Source of the DNA: Nocardioides sp. JQ2195
GTDB lineage: Bacteria > Actinomycetota > Actinomycetes > Propionibacteriales > Nocardioidaceae
Length of the DNA stretch: 64,000 nucleotides
Assembly (NCBI RefSeq): GCF_012272695.1
Contig: NZ_CP050902.1
Location: forward strand, 3,162,001-3,226,000
Direction of reading: 5' to 3'
Part shown: one piece after another, positions 18,251-26,655 of the stretch
Layout of the letters: each line of letters opens with the position of its first letter
Position numbering within the stretch: position 1 is the stretch's first letter
Position numbers and translations under genes: made by a program
The notes under the pieces: generated by a model
The model's input: the letters and a program-made list of their open reading frames with translations, nothing else
The model's database searches: none
Told to the model about the DNA's origin: nothing

Positions 18251-18714
18251 TGCGGATCACCCTGACCGTGAACGGCGAGGAGCACCGGGCCGACGACGTC
18301 TGGGAGGGCGAGAGCCTGCTCTTCGTGCTGCGTGAGCGGCTCGGCCTGCCGGGGTCGAAGAACGCCTGCGAGCAGGGCGAGTGCGGCTCGTGCACGGTCT
18401 ACCTCGACGGCGTGACGTGTTGCGCCTGCCTCGTCGCCGCGGGCCAGGCCGACGGCCGCGAGGTGGTCACCGTCGAAGGGCTCGGCACCGCCGACGAGCT
18501 GCACCCCGTGCAGCAGGCCTTCCTCGAGGCGGGTGCCGTCCAGTGCGGCTTCTGCACGCCCGGGCTGCTGGTCGCCACCCACGACCTGCTGGCCCGAGAG
18601 CCCGACCCCGACGACGCGCAGGTCCGCGAGGCGTTGTCGGGCAACCTGTGCCGGTGCACGGGCTACGAGAAGATCCTCGACGCGGTCCGGCTGGCGGCAG
18701 GGAGGCAGCGATGA
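18250..18714 (+). CDS. (2Fe-2S) subunit of molybdenum hydroxylase (PucE/CoxS-like)
   Basis: The 154-residue protein has an N-terminal plant-ferredoxin-like 2Fe-2S cluster (CEQGECGSCTVYLDG near residues 38-52, fourth Cys about 60) and a C-terminal helical 2Fe-2S domain (QCGFCTPGLL near 98 and NLCRCTGYEKI near 133). All eight cluster Cys are present. It links the Mo-cofactor subunit to the flavin subunit, and it overlaps its neighbours by 1 and 4 bases. Confidence 0.95.
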   Translation: MRITLTVNGEEHRADDVWEGESLLFVLRERLGLPGSKNACEQGECGSCTVYLDGVTCCACLVAAGQADGREVVTVEGLGTADELHPVQQAFLEAGAVQCGFCTPGLLVATHDLLAREPDPDDAQVREALSGNLCRCTGYEKILDAVRLAAGRQR

Positions 18715-21032
18715 CGGCCTCCCCCACGACCTCCCCCACGACCGCGCGACCGACGACCGCAGACGGAGTCGGCACCTCACCACCCCGACCGGACGGGACG
18801 CTCAAGGTGGCCGGTGAGTTCGCCTTCGCCAGCGACCTCTGGATGGACGACATGCTGTGGGGCGTCACCCTGCGCAGCCCCCACCCCCATGCCCGGATCA
18901 CCGGCATCGACCTGACCGAGGCGCTGGCCACGCCCGGGGTCTTCGCCGTCCTCACCCACGAGGACGTGCCCGGCGAGAAGCACTACGGGCTGGAGCACCA
19001 GGACCAACCCGTGCTCGCCATCGACCGGGTGCGCTACCAGGGCGAGCCGGTGGCACTGGTCGCCGCCGACCACCCGGAGGTGGCCCGCCAGGCTGCCAAG
19101 CGGATCAGGGTCGACTACGACGTCCTGGCGCCGATCGTCGACGCCGAGCGCGCCCTGCTCCCCGACACCCCTCACCTCCACGAGGGCGGCAACCTGGTCC
19201 GCCACGTCCGCGTCCGCACCGGCGACCCGAGCCCCCGCGCCGAGGTCGTGGTCTGCGGTGACTTCGAGGTCGGCATGCAGGACCAGGCCTTCCTCGGCCC
19301 CGAGGCCGGGCTGGCCGTCCCCGACGGCGAGGGCGGGATCGACCTCTGGGTCGCCACCCAGTGGCTGCACGTCGACCAGCGCCAGGTCTGCTCCGCGCTG
19401 GGGCTCCCGCCCGACCAGGTCCGGCTGCGCCTGGCCGGCGTCGGTGGCGCGTTCGGTGGCCGCGAGGACCTCTCGATGCACGTGCACGGCTGCCTCCTCG
19501 CCCAGCACACCGGCAAGCCGGTGAAGATGGTCTACAACCGCGAGGAGTCGTTCTTCGGGCACGTGCACCGGCACCCGGCCCGCATGCACTACGAGTACGG
19601 CGCGGACCGGTCCGGTCAGCTGGTCTACGCCCGCGCCACCATCCACCTCGACGGTGGCGCCTACGCGTCGAGCACGCCGGCCGTGGTCGGCAACGCCGGC
19701 ACGATGGGCCTGGGTCCCTACGACATCCCGAACATCCAGGTCGACTGCTTCGGCGCCTACACCAACAACCCGCCCTGCGGCGCGATGCGCGGTTTCGGCT
19801 CGGTGCAGACCGCGTTCGCGGTCGAGGCGACGATGGACCTGCTGGCCGCCGAGCTGGGCCTCGACCCGGTCGAGATCCGGGTCCGCAACGGTTTCCGCGA
19901 AGGATCGCGGGCCCCGACCGGCCAGGTGATCGATGCACCCGCGCCGGTCGCGGAGCTGGTCGAGAAGCTGCGCGACCTGCCGCTTCCCGCCCCCGCCGAC
20001 GTGGCTGGCCCGCTCGACCTGCGGCACCTGCCCGGCGGGGTCGCCAACTCCACCCACGGCGAGGGCGTACGCCGCGGGGTCGGCTATGCGGTCGCCTACA
20101 AGAACGTCGCGTTCTCCGAGGGCTTCGACGACTTCTCCACCGCACGGGTCCGTGTCTCGGTCGTCGGCGGCCAGCCGGTGACCACGGTGCACACCGCCGC
20201 CGCGGAGGTCGGGCAGGGCCTGGTCACCGTCGAGCAGCAGATCTGCCGCACCGAGCTCGGCATCGAGCGCGTCGTGGTGGCGCCCCAGGACACCTCGGTC
20301 GGCTCCGCCGGGTCCAGCTCCGCCTCACGACAGACCTACGTCACCGGCGGCGCGGTCAAGGCGGCCTGCGAGAGCGTGCGACGGCTGCTGCTCACCAGCG
20401 CGGCGACCCGCCTCGGTCGCGAGGTCGACGGCCTGTGGCTCGGGCCCGGCGGCGCGGTGCTCGACGAGGGCGGCGAGGTCACGATCAGCCTGGTCGACCT
20501 GCTCGGGGACGACCACGTCGAGGACACGGTCGAGTGGCGGCACCGGCCGACGTACCCCATCGACGAGGAGACCGGGCAGGGCGACGCCCACGTGCAGTAC
20601 GCGTTCGCCGCCCACCGGGCGGTGGTCGACGTCGACGTCGACCTCGGGTTGGTCAAGGTGGTCGAGCTGGCCTGCGTGCAGGACGTCGGCCGGGCGATGA
20701 ACCCGCAGGCCGTCGTCGGCCAGATCCAGGGCGGCAGCGCCCAGGGCCTGGGCCTGGCGTTGATGGAGGAGATCCAGGTCGTCGACGGGCGGATCACCAA
20801 CCCGTCGTTCACCGACTACCTGATCCCGACCATCCTCGACGTGCCGCCGATGCCGATCGAGGTGCTGGAGCACGCCGACCCGCACGCGCCGTACGGCCTG
20901 CGCGGTGTCGGTGAGGCGCCCACGATCTCGTCAGGGCCGGCCGTCGCGGCCGCGGTGCGCGCGGCCACCGGCCTGGCGTTGCCCCGGGTGCCGATCCGCC
21001 CTGCCGACATCACCGCCCCCACCTCCGAGTGA
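18711..21032 (+). CDS. Molybdopterin-binding large subunit, xanthine dehydrogenase PucD-like
   Basis: The 773-residue catalytic subunit opens with a low-complexity Thr/Pro leader, then DGTLKVAGEFAFASDLWMDDML as in PucD-type proteins. Cofactor motifs are GVGGAFGGREDLS near residue 242, PCGAMRGFGSVQTAFAVE near 355, GSAGSSSASRQTY near 530 and the GLRGVGEAPT segment near 730, whose Glu is the proposed catalytic base. It hydroxylates a C-H next to nitrogen or in an aromatic ring using water. A purine is the best guess from family, but the co-transcribed acyl-CoA ligase is unusual. No XdhC chaperone gene is in the window. Confidence 0.88.
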   Translation: MTASPTTSPTTARPTTADGVGTSPPRPDGTLKVAGEFAFASDLWMDDMLWGVTLRSPHPHARITGIDLTEALATPGVFAVLTHEDVPGEKHYGLEHQDQPVLAIDRVRYQGEPVALVAADHPEVARQAAKRIRVDYDVLAPIVDAERALLPDTPHLHEGGNLVRHVRVRTGDPSPRAEVVVCGDFEVGMQDQAFLGPEAGLAVPDGEGGIDLWVATQWLHVDQRQVCSALGLPPDQVRLRLAGVGGAFGGREDLSMHVHGCLLAQHTGKPVKMVYNREESFFGHVHRHPARMHYEYGADRSGQLVYARATIHLDGGAYASSTPAVVGNAGTMGLGPYDIPNIQVDCFGAYTNNPPCGAMRGFGSVQTAFAVEATMDLLAAELGLDPVEIRVRNGFREGSRAPTGQVIDAPAPVAELVEKLRDLPLPAPADVAGPLDLRHLPGGVANSTHGEGVRRGVGYAVAYKNVAFSEGFDDFSTARVRVSVVGGQPVTTVHTAAAEVGQGLVTVEQQICRTELGIERVVVAPQDTSVGSAGSSSASRQTYVTGGAVKAACESVRRLLLTSAATRLGREVDGLWLGPGGAVLDEGGEVTISLVDLLGDDHVEDTVEWRHRPTYPIDEETGQGDAHVQYAFAAHRAVVDVDVDLGLVKVVELACVQDVGRAMNPQAVVGQIQGGSAQGLGLALMEEIQVVDGRITNPSFTDYLIPTILDVPPMPIEVLEHADPHAPYGLRGVGEAPTISSGPAVAAAVRAATGLALPRVPIRPADITAPTSE

Positions 21033-21041
21033 CGCGGTGCC

Positions 21042-21074
21042 CAGGTCACCTCGCAGGTCACCTCGCAGGTGACC
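21042..21074. terminator. 12-bp tandem repeat with terminator-like hairpin
   Basis: CAGGTCACCTCG occurs twice in tandem (21042-21053, 21054-21065), followed by CAGGTGACC. GGTCACC (21056-21062) and GGTGACC (21068-21074) form a 7-bp stem with a 5-base loop. It lies between the ends of the hydroxylase operon and a convergent gene, a likely 3'-end signal. Confidence 0.5.
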
Positions 21075-21136
21075 GGTCGCGTGTGAAGTGACTCCTGCAC
21101 CGCACACGTCGTAGGACGTGGAGCCGGCCGCAGCGA

Positions 21137-21787
21137 TCAGGCTCCCGCGAGCGCCTCGGTGATCGGCACGTCACCGTCGTTGAACTCGATCGTCTTGCCG
21201 ACCGTGCTCTCGTCGGCGAGGGCCGCGGCGATCACCAGCGCGACGTTCTCCCGCGAGACCTGCCCCTTGCCGGCGTCGGGGCCGAGGGCGATCTTGCCGC
21301 TGGCCGGCTCCAGGGTGAGAGCGCTGGGGCCGAGCACCGTCCAGTCGAGGCCCGAGTCGCGCACGTGGGCGTCGGCGGCGGCCTTCGCCTCGGCGTAGTG
21401 GAAGAACGGCTCGCTCTCGGGCACGCCGTGGTCGGGCCCGGCGCCGAAGTAGGAGACCATCACGAAGCGCTTCGCGGCGGCCTGCCCGGCAGCGTCGGCG
21501 ACCCGGATCGCGGCGTCACGGTCGACGGCGTACGTGCGCTCGGGGCTGCCACCACCGGCACCGGCCGAGAACACGACCGCGTCGTGACCGGCCACCAGCT
21601 CGGCCAGCGCGTTCACGTCGAGCGTCTCGACGTCGGCGACCACGGGGGTGGCACCGGTCGCCGCGACGTCGGCGGAGTGGTCGGGGTTGCGGATCACCGA
21701 GCTGACGTGGTGCCCGGCGTCGGTGAGGATGCGGCCGAGGTGGAGGGCGACCTTGCCGTGGCCGCCGATGACAGCGATTCGAGACAT
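21137..21787 (-). CDS. NAD(P)-binding SDR-like oxidoreductase (YwnB/NmrA-like)
   Basis: The 216-residue single Rossmann-fold protein has the nucleotide motif IAVIGGHGKVALHLGRIL at the N-terminus and a central SGLDWTVLGPSALTLEP segment typical of atypical extended SDRs (NAD(P)H-binding, YwnB-like). The active-site YxxxK is replaced by HYAEAKAAAD, so catalysis is uncertain and a redox-sensor role is possible. ATG 21787 is 5 bases after TAGGGT, consistent with leaderless transcription. Confidence 0.87.
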   Translation of the reverse strand: MSRIAVIGGHGKVALHLGRILTDAGHHVSSVIRNPDHSADVAATGATPVVADVETLDVNALAELVAGHDAVVFSAGAGGGSPERTYAVDRDAAIRVADAAGQAAAKRFVMVSYFGAGPDHGVPESEPFFHYAEAKAAADAHVRDSGLDWTVLGPSALTLEPASGKIALGPDAGKGQVSRENVALVIAAALADESTVGKTIEFNDGDVPITEALAGA

Positions 21788-21919
21788 GGTCCGACCCTAC
21801 GCGGCAGGGCCAACCACGGGTGGGAGACTGCGGTGCTCCGGGAGACCGGTCGACGAGAGGCAGGCCCTGTTCTCCCGGGAGGCTGACGCGCGCCCCGACG
21901 TGAGTGCTTGACTGGCGGC

Positions 21920-22735
21920 ATGGGTCGCAGATCTGATCGTCGCCGGGTGCTGCGGGTGCACGGCGACCTCGTCACCACCCGGCCGGACAGCCTGGCCGTC
22001 GAGGAGCCCCTCGAGATCCGCGTCGGCGGCACCGCCTTCGCGGTCACCATGCGCACGCCCGGCGACGACTTCGAGCTGGCCGCGGGCTTCCTGGTCTCCG
22101 AGGGCGTGGTCGCCGAGGTCGAGGACATCGTCGGCATCCGCCACTGCGACGACGGCCGCCCCGACCCGACCACCAACATCGTCGACGTCACCCTGTCCGC
22201 GCACGTCCCTCCACCGGAGACGAGCCGGAGCTTCTACACCTCGAGCTCCTGCGGCGTCTGCGGCAAGGACAGCCTCGACGCCGTACGCACGTCGGCCCGG
22301 TGGAGCGTCGCGGACGACGACGTCGCCGTCACCACCGACCTCGTCGCCTCGTTGGCCGACCGGCTGCGGGAGGGCCAAGCCGTCTTCGAGCGCACCGGCG
22401 GCCTGCACGCGGCCGGCCTGTTCACGGCGCAGGGCGACCTCGTCTGCCTGCGCGAGGACGTCGGGCGCCACAACGCCGTCGACAAGGTGGTCGGCTGGGC
22501 CCTGATGCAGGGACGACTCCCCCTGCGCGGCCACCTGCTGCAGGTCAGCGGGCGTACGTCGTTCGAGCTGGTGCAGAAGGCGTGGCTGGCCGGGATCCCC
22601 TTGCTCAGCGCGGTCTCCGCACCGTCGACCCTGGCCGTCGACCTGGCCACCGAGGCCGGCATGACGCTCACCGGCTTCGTGCGCGGCGACTCGATGAACA
22701 TCTACGCCGGGGCGCAGCGGATCACGACCGGCTAG
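21920..22735 (+). CDS. fdhD: Formate dehydrogenase accessory sulfurtransferase
   Basis: FdhD transfers sulfur from a cysteine desulfurase to the bis-MGD molybdenum cofactor of formate dehydrogenase. The 271-residue protein has the catalytic CxxC in SSCGVCGKDS near residue 115, the cofactor-binding REDVGRHNAVDKVVGWAL near 182 and a conserved C-terminal SVSAPSTLAVDLA. ATG 21920 is preferred to the upstream TTG 21908. No formate dehydrogenase gene is in the window, so its client lies elsewhere; the nearby molybdenum hydroxylase uses a different maturation route. Confidence 0.95.
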   Translation: MGRRSDRRRVLRVHGDLVTTRPDSLAVEEPLEIRVGGTAFAVTMRTPGDDFELAAGFLVSEGVVAEVEDIVGIRHCDDGRPDPTTNIVDVTLSAHVPPPETSRSFYTSSSCGVCGKDSLDAVRTSARWSVADDDVAVTTDLVASLADRLREGQAVFERTGGLHAAGLFTAQGDLVCLREDVGRHNAVDKVVGWALMQGRLPLRGHLLQVSGRTSFELVQKAWLAGIPLLSAVSAPSTLAVDLATEAGMTLTGFVRGDSMNIYAGAQRITTG

Positions 22736-22762
22736 CCCGGCGTACGCCGTCAGTCGGCGTCG

Positions 22763-22839
22763 GCGCGGACCTTGCGGCCGCGCGCCCCGTCGTACGTCGT
22801 CAGCGCGGACCTTGCGGCCGCGCGTTCCGTCGTACGTCG
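22763..22839. repeat. 40-bp tandem duplication with hairpin-forming units
   Basis: Two copies (22763-22799 and 22803-22839) of a 37-base unit beginning GCGCGGACCTTGCGGCCGCG and ending CCGTCGTACGTCG differ at only two positions. Each contains GCGCGG...CCGCGC arms able to pair. It lies between the convergent fdhD and the small membrane-protein gene and may act as a 3'-end structure. Confidence 0.85.
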
Positions 22840-22860
22840 CGTGGTCGCAGGTCGTGGACC

Positions 22861-23091
22861 TCAGCCCTGCGCGTCGTCCTCGGACGAGTTGTCGACCGGC
22901 TTGTCACCGTAGACACCGGCGTCCTTGGCCGCCTTCGCCTTGCGGATCTGGTGCGTGAAATTCCAGCAGAGCAGGGCCACCGCCACGATGAGCGCGAGGA
23001 GCACCGCCGCGCCGAGCCACCCGGCGACCACGTCCTTGTCGTCGGGGATCCCGGTCTTCTCCGCCACGATCATGGGCCACAGGCTGTTCAT
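22861..23091 (-). CDS. Small single-pass membrane protein
   Basis: The 76-residue protein has one hydrophobic helix (about 26-45: [17 protein letters not shown]) followed by a basic stretch ([10 protein letters not shown]) and an acidic tail. Its start overlaps the mca stop by 4 bases (ATGA), so it is translated with mca. The equivalent position in M. tuberculosis is Rv1083. Function unknown. Confidence 0.8.
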   Translation of the reverse strand: MNSLWPMIVAEKTGIPDDKDVVAGWLGAAVLLALIVAVALLCWNFTHQIRKAKAAKDAGVYGDKPVDNSSEDDAQG

Positions 23092-24020
23092 GACTCCATT
23101 GTTCCAGTCGCCTCGCGGATCCCGGCGAACAGGTCGTCCTCGGGCAGGGAGGTCTCGACGTGGCTGGTCACCAGCTCGAACTCCTCGGTCGGCCAGACCT
23201 CGCGCTGGATCTCCAGCGGCACCGCGAACCAGTGGCCGTCCGGGTCGATCTGGGTGGCGTGCGCCAACAGGGCGCGGTCACGGACGTCGAAGTAGTCACC
23301 GCACGGCACGCGCGTGGTGATGCGCGCGTCGTGCGCCGGGTCCGGCTTCCAGTTCGCCAGCCGCTCCTTCCACGGGGACTCGAGCCCGGCGGCATCCATC
23401 GCCTCCGAGATGGCGACGGTGCGCGGCCGGTTGAAGCCGTGCTGGTAGTAGAGCTTGAGGGGCTGCCAGGCCGGCCCGGCGTCGGGATAGCGCTCCGGGT
23501 CGCCGGCCGCTTCGAAGGCCACCATCGAGACGTTGTGGCACTGGATGTGGTCGGGGTGCGGGTAGCCGCCGTTCTCGTCGTACGTCGTGACGACGTGGGG
23601 CTTGAACTCGCGGATCAGGCGCACCAGCGGCTCGGCGGCCGCCTCGACGTCCTCGGTCGCGAAGCACCCCTCCGGGAGCGGCGGCTTCGGGTCGCCCTCG
23701 GGCCAGCCCGAGTCGACGAAACCCAGCCAGTCCTGCGTCACCCCGAGGATGTCGCGAGCCGCCTCCATCTCCTTGCGGCGGATCTCGGTGATGTTCGCCA
23801 GGACGTCGGGGCGGTCCATGCGCGGGTTCAGCACGGAGCCGCGCTCGCCACCGGTGCAGGTGACGACGTGCACGTCGACGCCCTCGGCGACGTACTTGGC
23901 CGTGGTGGCCGCACCCTTGCTCGACTCGTCGTCGGGGTGGGCGTGCACGTGCATCAGCCGGAGACCGGCGCGGCTGGTCGCAGCGGCTTCGGACGTCTGG
24001 ACGGGGGGCGGGGTCGGCAT
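23088..24020 (-). CDS. mca: Mycothiol S-conjugate amidase
   Basis: Mca cleaves mycothiol S-conjugates of electrophiles and drugs to a mercapturic acid for export, plus GlcN-Ins. The 310-residue zinc hydrolase of the MshB/LmbE family shows the metal motif [11 protein letters not shown] near residue 26, [10 protein letters not shown] near 58 and the second metal motif [14 protein letters not shown] near 152. The start ATG 24020 is 6 bases from TAGAAT (24032-24027), a leaderless promoter that overlaps the divergent one of the DUF4307 gene. This is strong evidence for an actinobacterial host. Confidence 0.95.
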   Translation of the reverse strand: MPTPPPVQTSEAAATSRAGLRLMHVHAHPDDESSKGAATTAKYVAEGVDVHVVTCTGGERGSVLNPRMDRPDVLANITEIRRKEMEAARDILGVTQDWLGFVDSGWPEGDPKPPLPEGCFATEDVEAAAEPLVRLIREFKPHVVTTYDENGGYPHPDHIQCHNVSMVAFEAAGDPERYPDAGPAWQPLKLYYQHGFNRPRTVAISEAMDAAGLESPWKERLANWKPDPAHDARITTRVPCGDYFDVRDRALLAHATQIDPDGHWFAVPLEIQREVWPTEEFELVTSHVETSLPEDDLFAGIREATGTMES

Positions 24021-24026
24021 GCCGCG

Positions 24027-24036
24027 ATTCTAGGTG
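24027..24036. promoter_or_regulatory. Overlapping divergent -10 elements (bidirectional leaderless promoter)
   Basis: The minus-strand hexamer TAGAAT (24032-24027) is 6 bases before the mca ATG, and the plus-strand hexamer TAGGTG (24031-24036; last base imperfect) is 5 bases before the DUF4307 ATG. The two share the TA at 24031-24032, and only 21 bases separate the two start codons, so there is no room for 5' leaders. Confidence 0.6.
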
Positions 24037-24041
24037 GGACG

Positions 24042-24437
24042 ATGGTGGACGTGAGTGTTGACCTGTCTGACCGCTATGGCACGAACCGTTCCCTCGGCCG
24101 GATCGTCGTCGTCGGCGCGGCGGTGCTCGTCGTCGCGTTCGTCGGCTGGTTGGCCTGGGCGACCTGGTTCCACTCCACCCCGGAGGTCACCTCCGAGCTG
24201 GGCAACTACTCCGTCGTCGACGCCCACACGGTCGAGGCACAGGCCCACGTGCGCCTCGAGGACGACGCCGACGCGAGCTGCAAGATCCGGGCCTTGGCCG
24301 ACGACCACGCCGTGGTCGGCGAGCTGAACTTCACTCCGGTCGACGGCCGCAACGAGCTGACCATCCGCACGGAGCGCCGGGCCACCTCGGTCGACCTCGT
24401 CGGCTGCACCACCGACGGCCAGAACCGCCCTCGCTGA
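24042..24437 (+). CDS. DUF4307 membrane protein
   Basis: The 131-residue protein has a short cytosolic N-terminus (DLSDRYGTNRS), one membrane helix (about 21-43: IVVVGAAVLVVAFVGWLAW) and an extracytoplasmic domain with two Cys (CKIRAL and LVGCTT) that probably pair. It corresponds to Rv1081c and is adjacent to greA as in mycobacteria. ATG 24042 is used; GTG 24051 is possible. Function unknown. Confidence 0.87.
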   Translation: MVDVSVDLSDRYGTNRSLGRIVVVGAAVLVVAFVGWLAWATWFHSTPEVTSELGNYSVVDAHTVEAQAHVRLEDDADASCKIRALADDHAVVGELNFTPVDGRNELTIRTERRATSVDLVGCTTDGQNRPR

Positions 24438-24624
24438 CCTCGCGAAAACGTGCCCGCACCGGGCCTCTTTGCTAGGATCGTTGCTTCGACACCTCGAGCA
24501 GGGACGTAGCGCTGCCGGTGGGACGGCGCTCGTGCCCCTCCCCGCGGTTGTGTGCGTTCGCCACACCGCCCGAGGCACACCCAAACCGCACTGCCCCAAC
24601 CGCAATGCACGCAGGAGTTGCACC

Positions 24625-25122
24625 ATGACTGAGCAGGGAACGATCTGGCTTACCCAGGACGCTTACGACAAGCTCCAGTCCGAGCTGGAAGACCTCAAGG
24701 GCCCGCTGCGCCAGGAGATCATCGAGAAGATCTCCACGGCCCGCGACGAGGGTGACCTCAAGGAGAACAGCGGCTACCACGCAGCCAAGGACGAGCAGGG
24801 CAAGCAGGAGGCCCGCATCCGCCAGCTGGAGGACATCCTCCGTCGCGCCGAGGTCGGCGAGACGCCCCCCGACGACGGCGTCGTCGAGCCGGGCATGGTC
24901 GTCAAGGTCAAGATGCTCGACTTCGACGATGAGGAGCTGTTCCTGCTCGGCGCCCGCGAGAACCTCAACGAGGGCGACGACCTGACCGTCTACTCGCCCG
25001 AGTCCGCCATGGGTGGTGCGATCAACGGAGCCTCCAAGGGCGACACGGTCTCCTACACCGCGCCCAACGGCAAGGAGCTCAAGGTCGAGATCCTCGAGGC
25101 GAAGCCCTACACCTCCGCCTGA
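24625..25122 (+). CDS. greA: Transcription elongation factor GreA
   Basis: GreA enters the secondary channel of RNA polymerase and stimulates cleavage of backtracked transcripts. The 165-residue protein has the N-terminal coiled coil (about 8-78) with acidic tip residues in ISTARDEGDLKENSGYHAAKD, and the C-terminal FKBP-like domain (about 88-162: SPESAMGGAINGASKGDTVSY). ATG 24625 follows AGGAG. It is 187 bases after the DUF4307 gene, as in Rv1081c-Rv1080c. Its 3' end abuts a large repeat array. Confidence 0.97.
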   Translation: MTEQGTIWLTQDAYDKLQSELEDLKGPLRQEIIEKISTARDEGDLKENSGYHAAKDEQGKQEARIRQLEDILRRAEVGETPPDDGVVEPGMVVKVKMLDFDDEELFLLGARENLNEGDDLTVYSPESAMGGAINGASKGDTVSYTAPNGKELKVEILEAKPYTSA

Positions 25123-25130
25123 GCCGACCC

Positions 25131-25438
25131 CGCCGAGTCGGCACGAATTCACGGCCAGACCCGCCGAGCCGGCACGAATTCACGGTCAGACCCGCCGAGT
25201 CGGCACGAATTGACGGTCAGACCCGCCGAGTCGGCACGAATTGACGGTCAGACCCGCCGAGTCGGCACGAATTCACGGCCAGACCCGCGAGCCGGCACGA
25301 ATTGACACCCATCGCGTCAACTCGTGCCGGCTCGGCGCATTTCTGCGTCAACTCGTGCCGGCTCGGCGCATTTCTGCGTCAACTCGTGCCGGCTCGGCGA
25401 GCTTCTGGGTCAACTCGTGCCGACTCGGCGGGATTCTG
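25131..25438. repeat. 31-bp-period repeat array: six direct then four to five inverted units
   Basis: Forward units start at 25131, 25162, 25193, 25224, 25255 and 25286, each CGCCGAGYCGGCACGARTTS followed by AC, and the first five end GGYCAGACC. After a nine-base centre (25307-25315) the same core returns inverted (GTCAACTCGTGCCGRCTCGG then CG), starting at 25315, 25346, 25377 and 25408, again at exactly 31 bases. A decayed fifth copy begins at 25439 and contains the ilvA stop codon. There are no unique spacers. The array fills the whole gap between the convergent greA and ilvA and could fold into a very long hairpin. Confidence 0.95.
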
Positions 25439-25440
25439 GG

Positions 25441-26655
25441 TCACTCGTAGACGGTGTAGCCGCGCTCGCGCAGTCGGGCGAGCAGGCTCTCGGCGTGCGG
25501 CTCGCCACGGGTCTCGAGCTGCAGGTGCACCTCGACCTCGTCGAGGTGCAGCGAGGGCGAGATGCGCTCGTGGGCGACCTCGAGGACGTTGGCCTGGGCC
25601 GCGGCCAGCTCCCCCAGCAGCTTGGCCAGCCCGCCCGGCACGTCGGGGATGCAGACGCGCAGGTTGAGGTAGCGACTGTCGGCCGCCATGCCGTGGCGGA
25701 TCACCTTGCCCAGCAGCAACGGGTCGATGTTGCCGCCCGAGAGCACGGCCACCGCCGGCGTCTCGAAGGCGTCGGGGTGGTCGAGCATCGCCGCGACGGC
25801 TGCCGCGCCGGCCGGCTCGACGACCATCTTGGCTCGCTCCACGAGCGCCAGCAACGCCCGTGACAGCGACTCCTCCGAGACCGTGAGCACGTCGTCGACG
25901 AAGTGCTGGATGGCCTGGAACGGCACCGCACCCGGGCAGCCGACCGCGATCCCGTCGGCCATCGTGGTCATGTCCTCCAACGGGACCGGCACCCCCTGCG
26001 CCAGGGAGGCCGGGATCGCCGCGGCCCCCTCGGCCTGCACCGCGACCACACGCACGTCGGGCCGCAGCGCCTTGACGGCGGTCCCGATGCCAGCCACCAG
26101 TCCCCCGCCCCCGGCCGGCACCAGGATCGTGCGTACGTCGGGTGCCTGCTCGAGGATCTCGAGCCCGGCGGTGCCCTGGCCGGCCACGATGTCCTCGTGG
26201 TCGAACGGGTGGATCAGCACCGCGCCGGTCTTCTCCGAGAACTCCTTGGCCGCGATCAATGCCTGGTCGATGTACTTGCCGTGGAAGACCACGTCCGCGC
26301 CGTAGGCCCGGGTGGCCCGCTCCTTCGGGATCGGCGCCCCTTCGGGCATGAACACCGTCGACCTGGTTCCGAGCAGCTGCGCGGCGAGCGCGACACCTTG
26401 GGCGTGGTTGCCGGCAGAGGCGGCGACGACGCCGTTGGCCCGCTCCTCCTCGCTGAGCCGGGCGATGCGCAGGTAGGCGCCGCGGATCTTGAACGACCCG
26501 GTGCGCTGCAGGTTCTCGCACTTCAGGCCGACCGGTCCGCCGGCCAGCGCCGAGAGCCAGCGCGACTCCTCCATCGGGGTGAGGACGGCGACGCCCTCCA
26601 GTGCGGTCCGCGCCGCTTCGATGTCGGCCAGCGACACCACCGGGATCTCGTTCAC
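25441..26655 (-). CDS. ilvA: Threonine ammonia-lyase
   Basis: This PLP enzyme converts threonine to 2-oxobutyrate, the first step to isoleucine, or acts catabolically. The 404-residue protein has the PLP lysine in RTGSFKIRGAY near residue 56, the SAGNHAQGVA loop near 80, the glycine-rich phosphate loop VPAGGGGLVAGIG near 183 and a C-terminal ACT-like domain (about 325-404). The length fits the medium form, which has one regulatory domain. GTG 26655 overlaps the transporter stop by 4 bases. The stop codon lies within the decayed last unit of the 31-bp array. Confidence 0.93.
   Translation of the reverse strand: MNEIPVVSLADIEAARTALEGVAVLTPMEESRWLSALAGGPVGLKCENLQRTGSFKIRGAYLRIARLSEEERANGVVAASAGNHAQGVALAAQLLGTRSTVFMPEGAPIPKERATRAYGADVVFHGKYIDQALIAAKEFSEKTGAVLIHPFDHEDIVAGQGTAGLEILEQAPDVRTILVPAGGGGLVAGIGTAVKALRPDVRVVAVQAEGAAAIPASLAQGVPVPLEDMTTMADGIAVGCPGAVPFQAIQHFVDDVLTVSEESLSRALLALVERAKMVVEPAGAAAVAAMLDHPDAFETPAVAVLSGGNIDPLLLGKVIRHGMAADSRYLNLRVCIPDVPGGLAKLLGELAAAQANVLEVAHERISPSLHLDEVEVHLQLETRGEPHAESLLARLRERGYTVYE

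Noticed and set aside
25131..25438. CRISPR array
   Set aside because: Units are contiguous with no unique spacers, orientation reverses midway and no cas genes are present.
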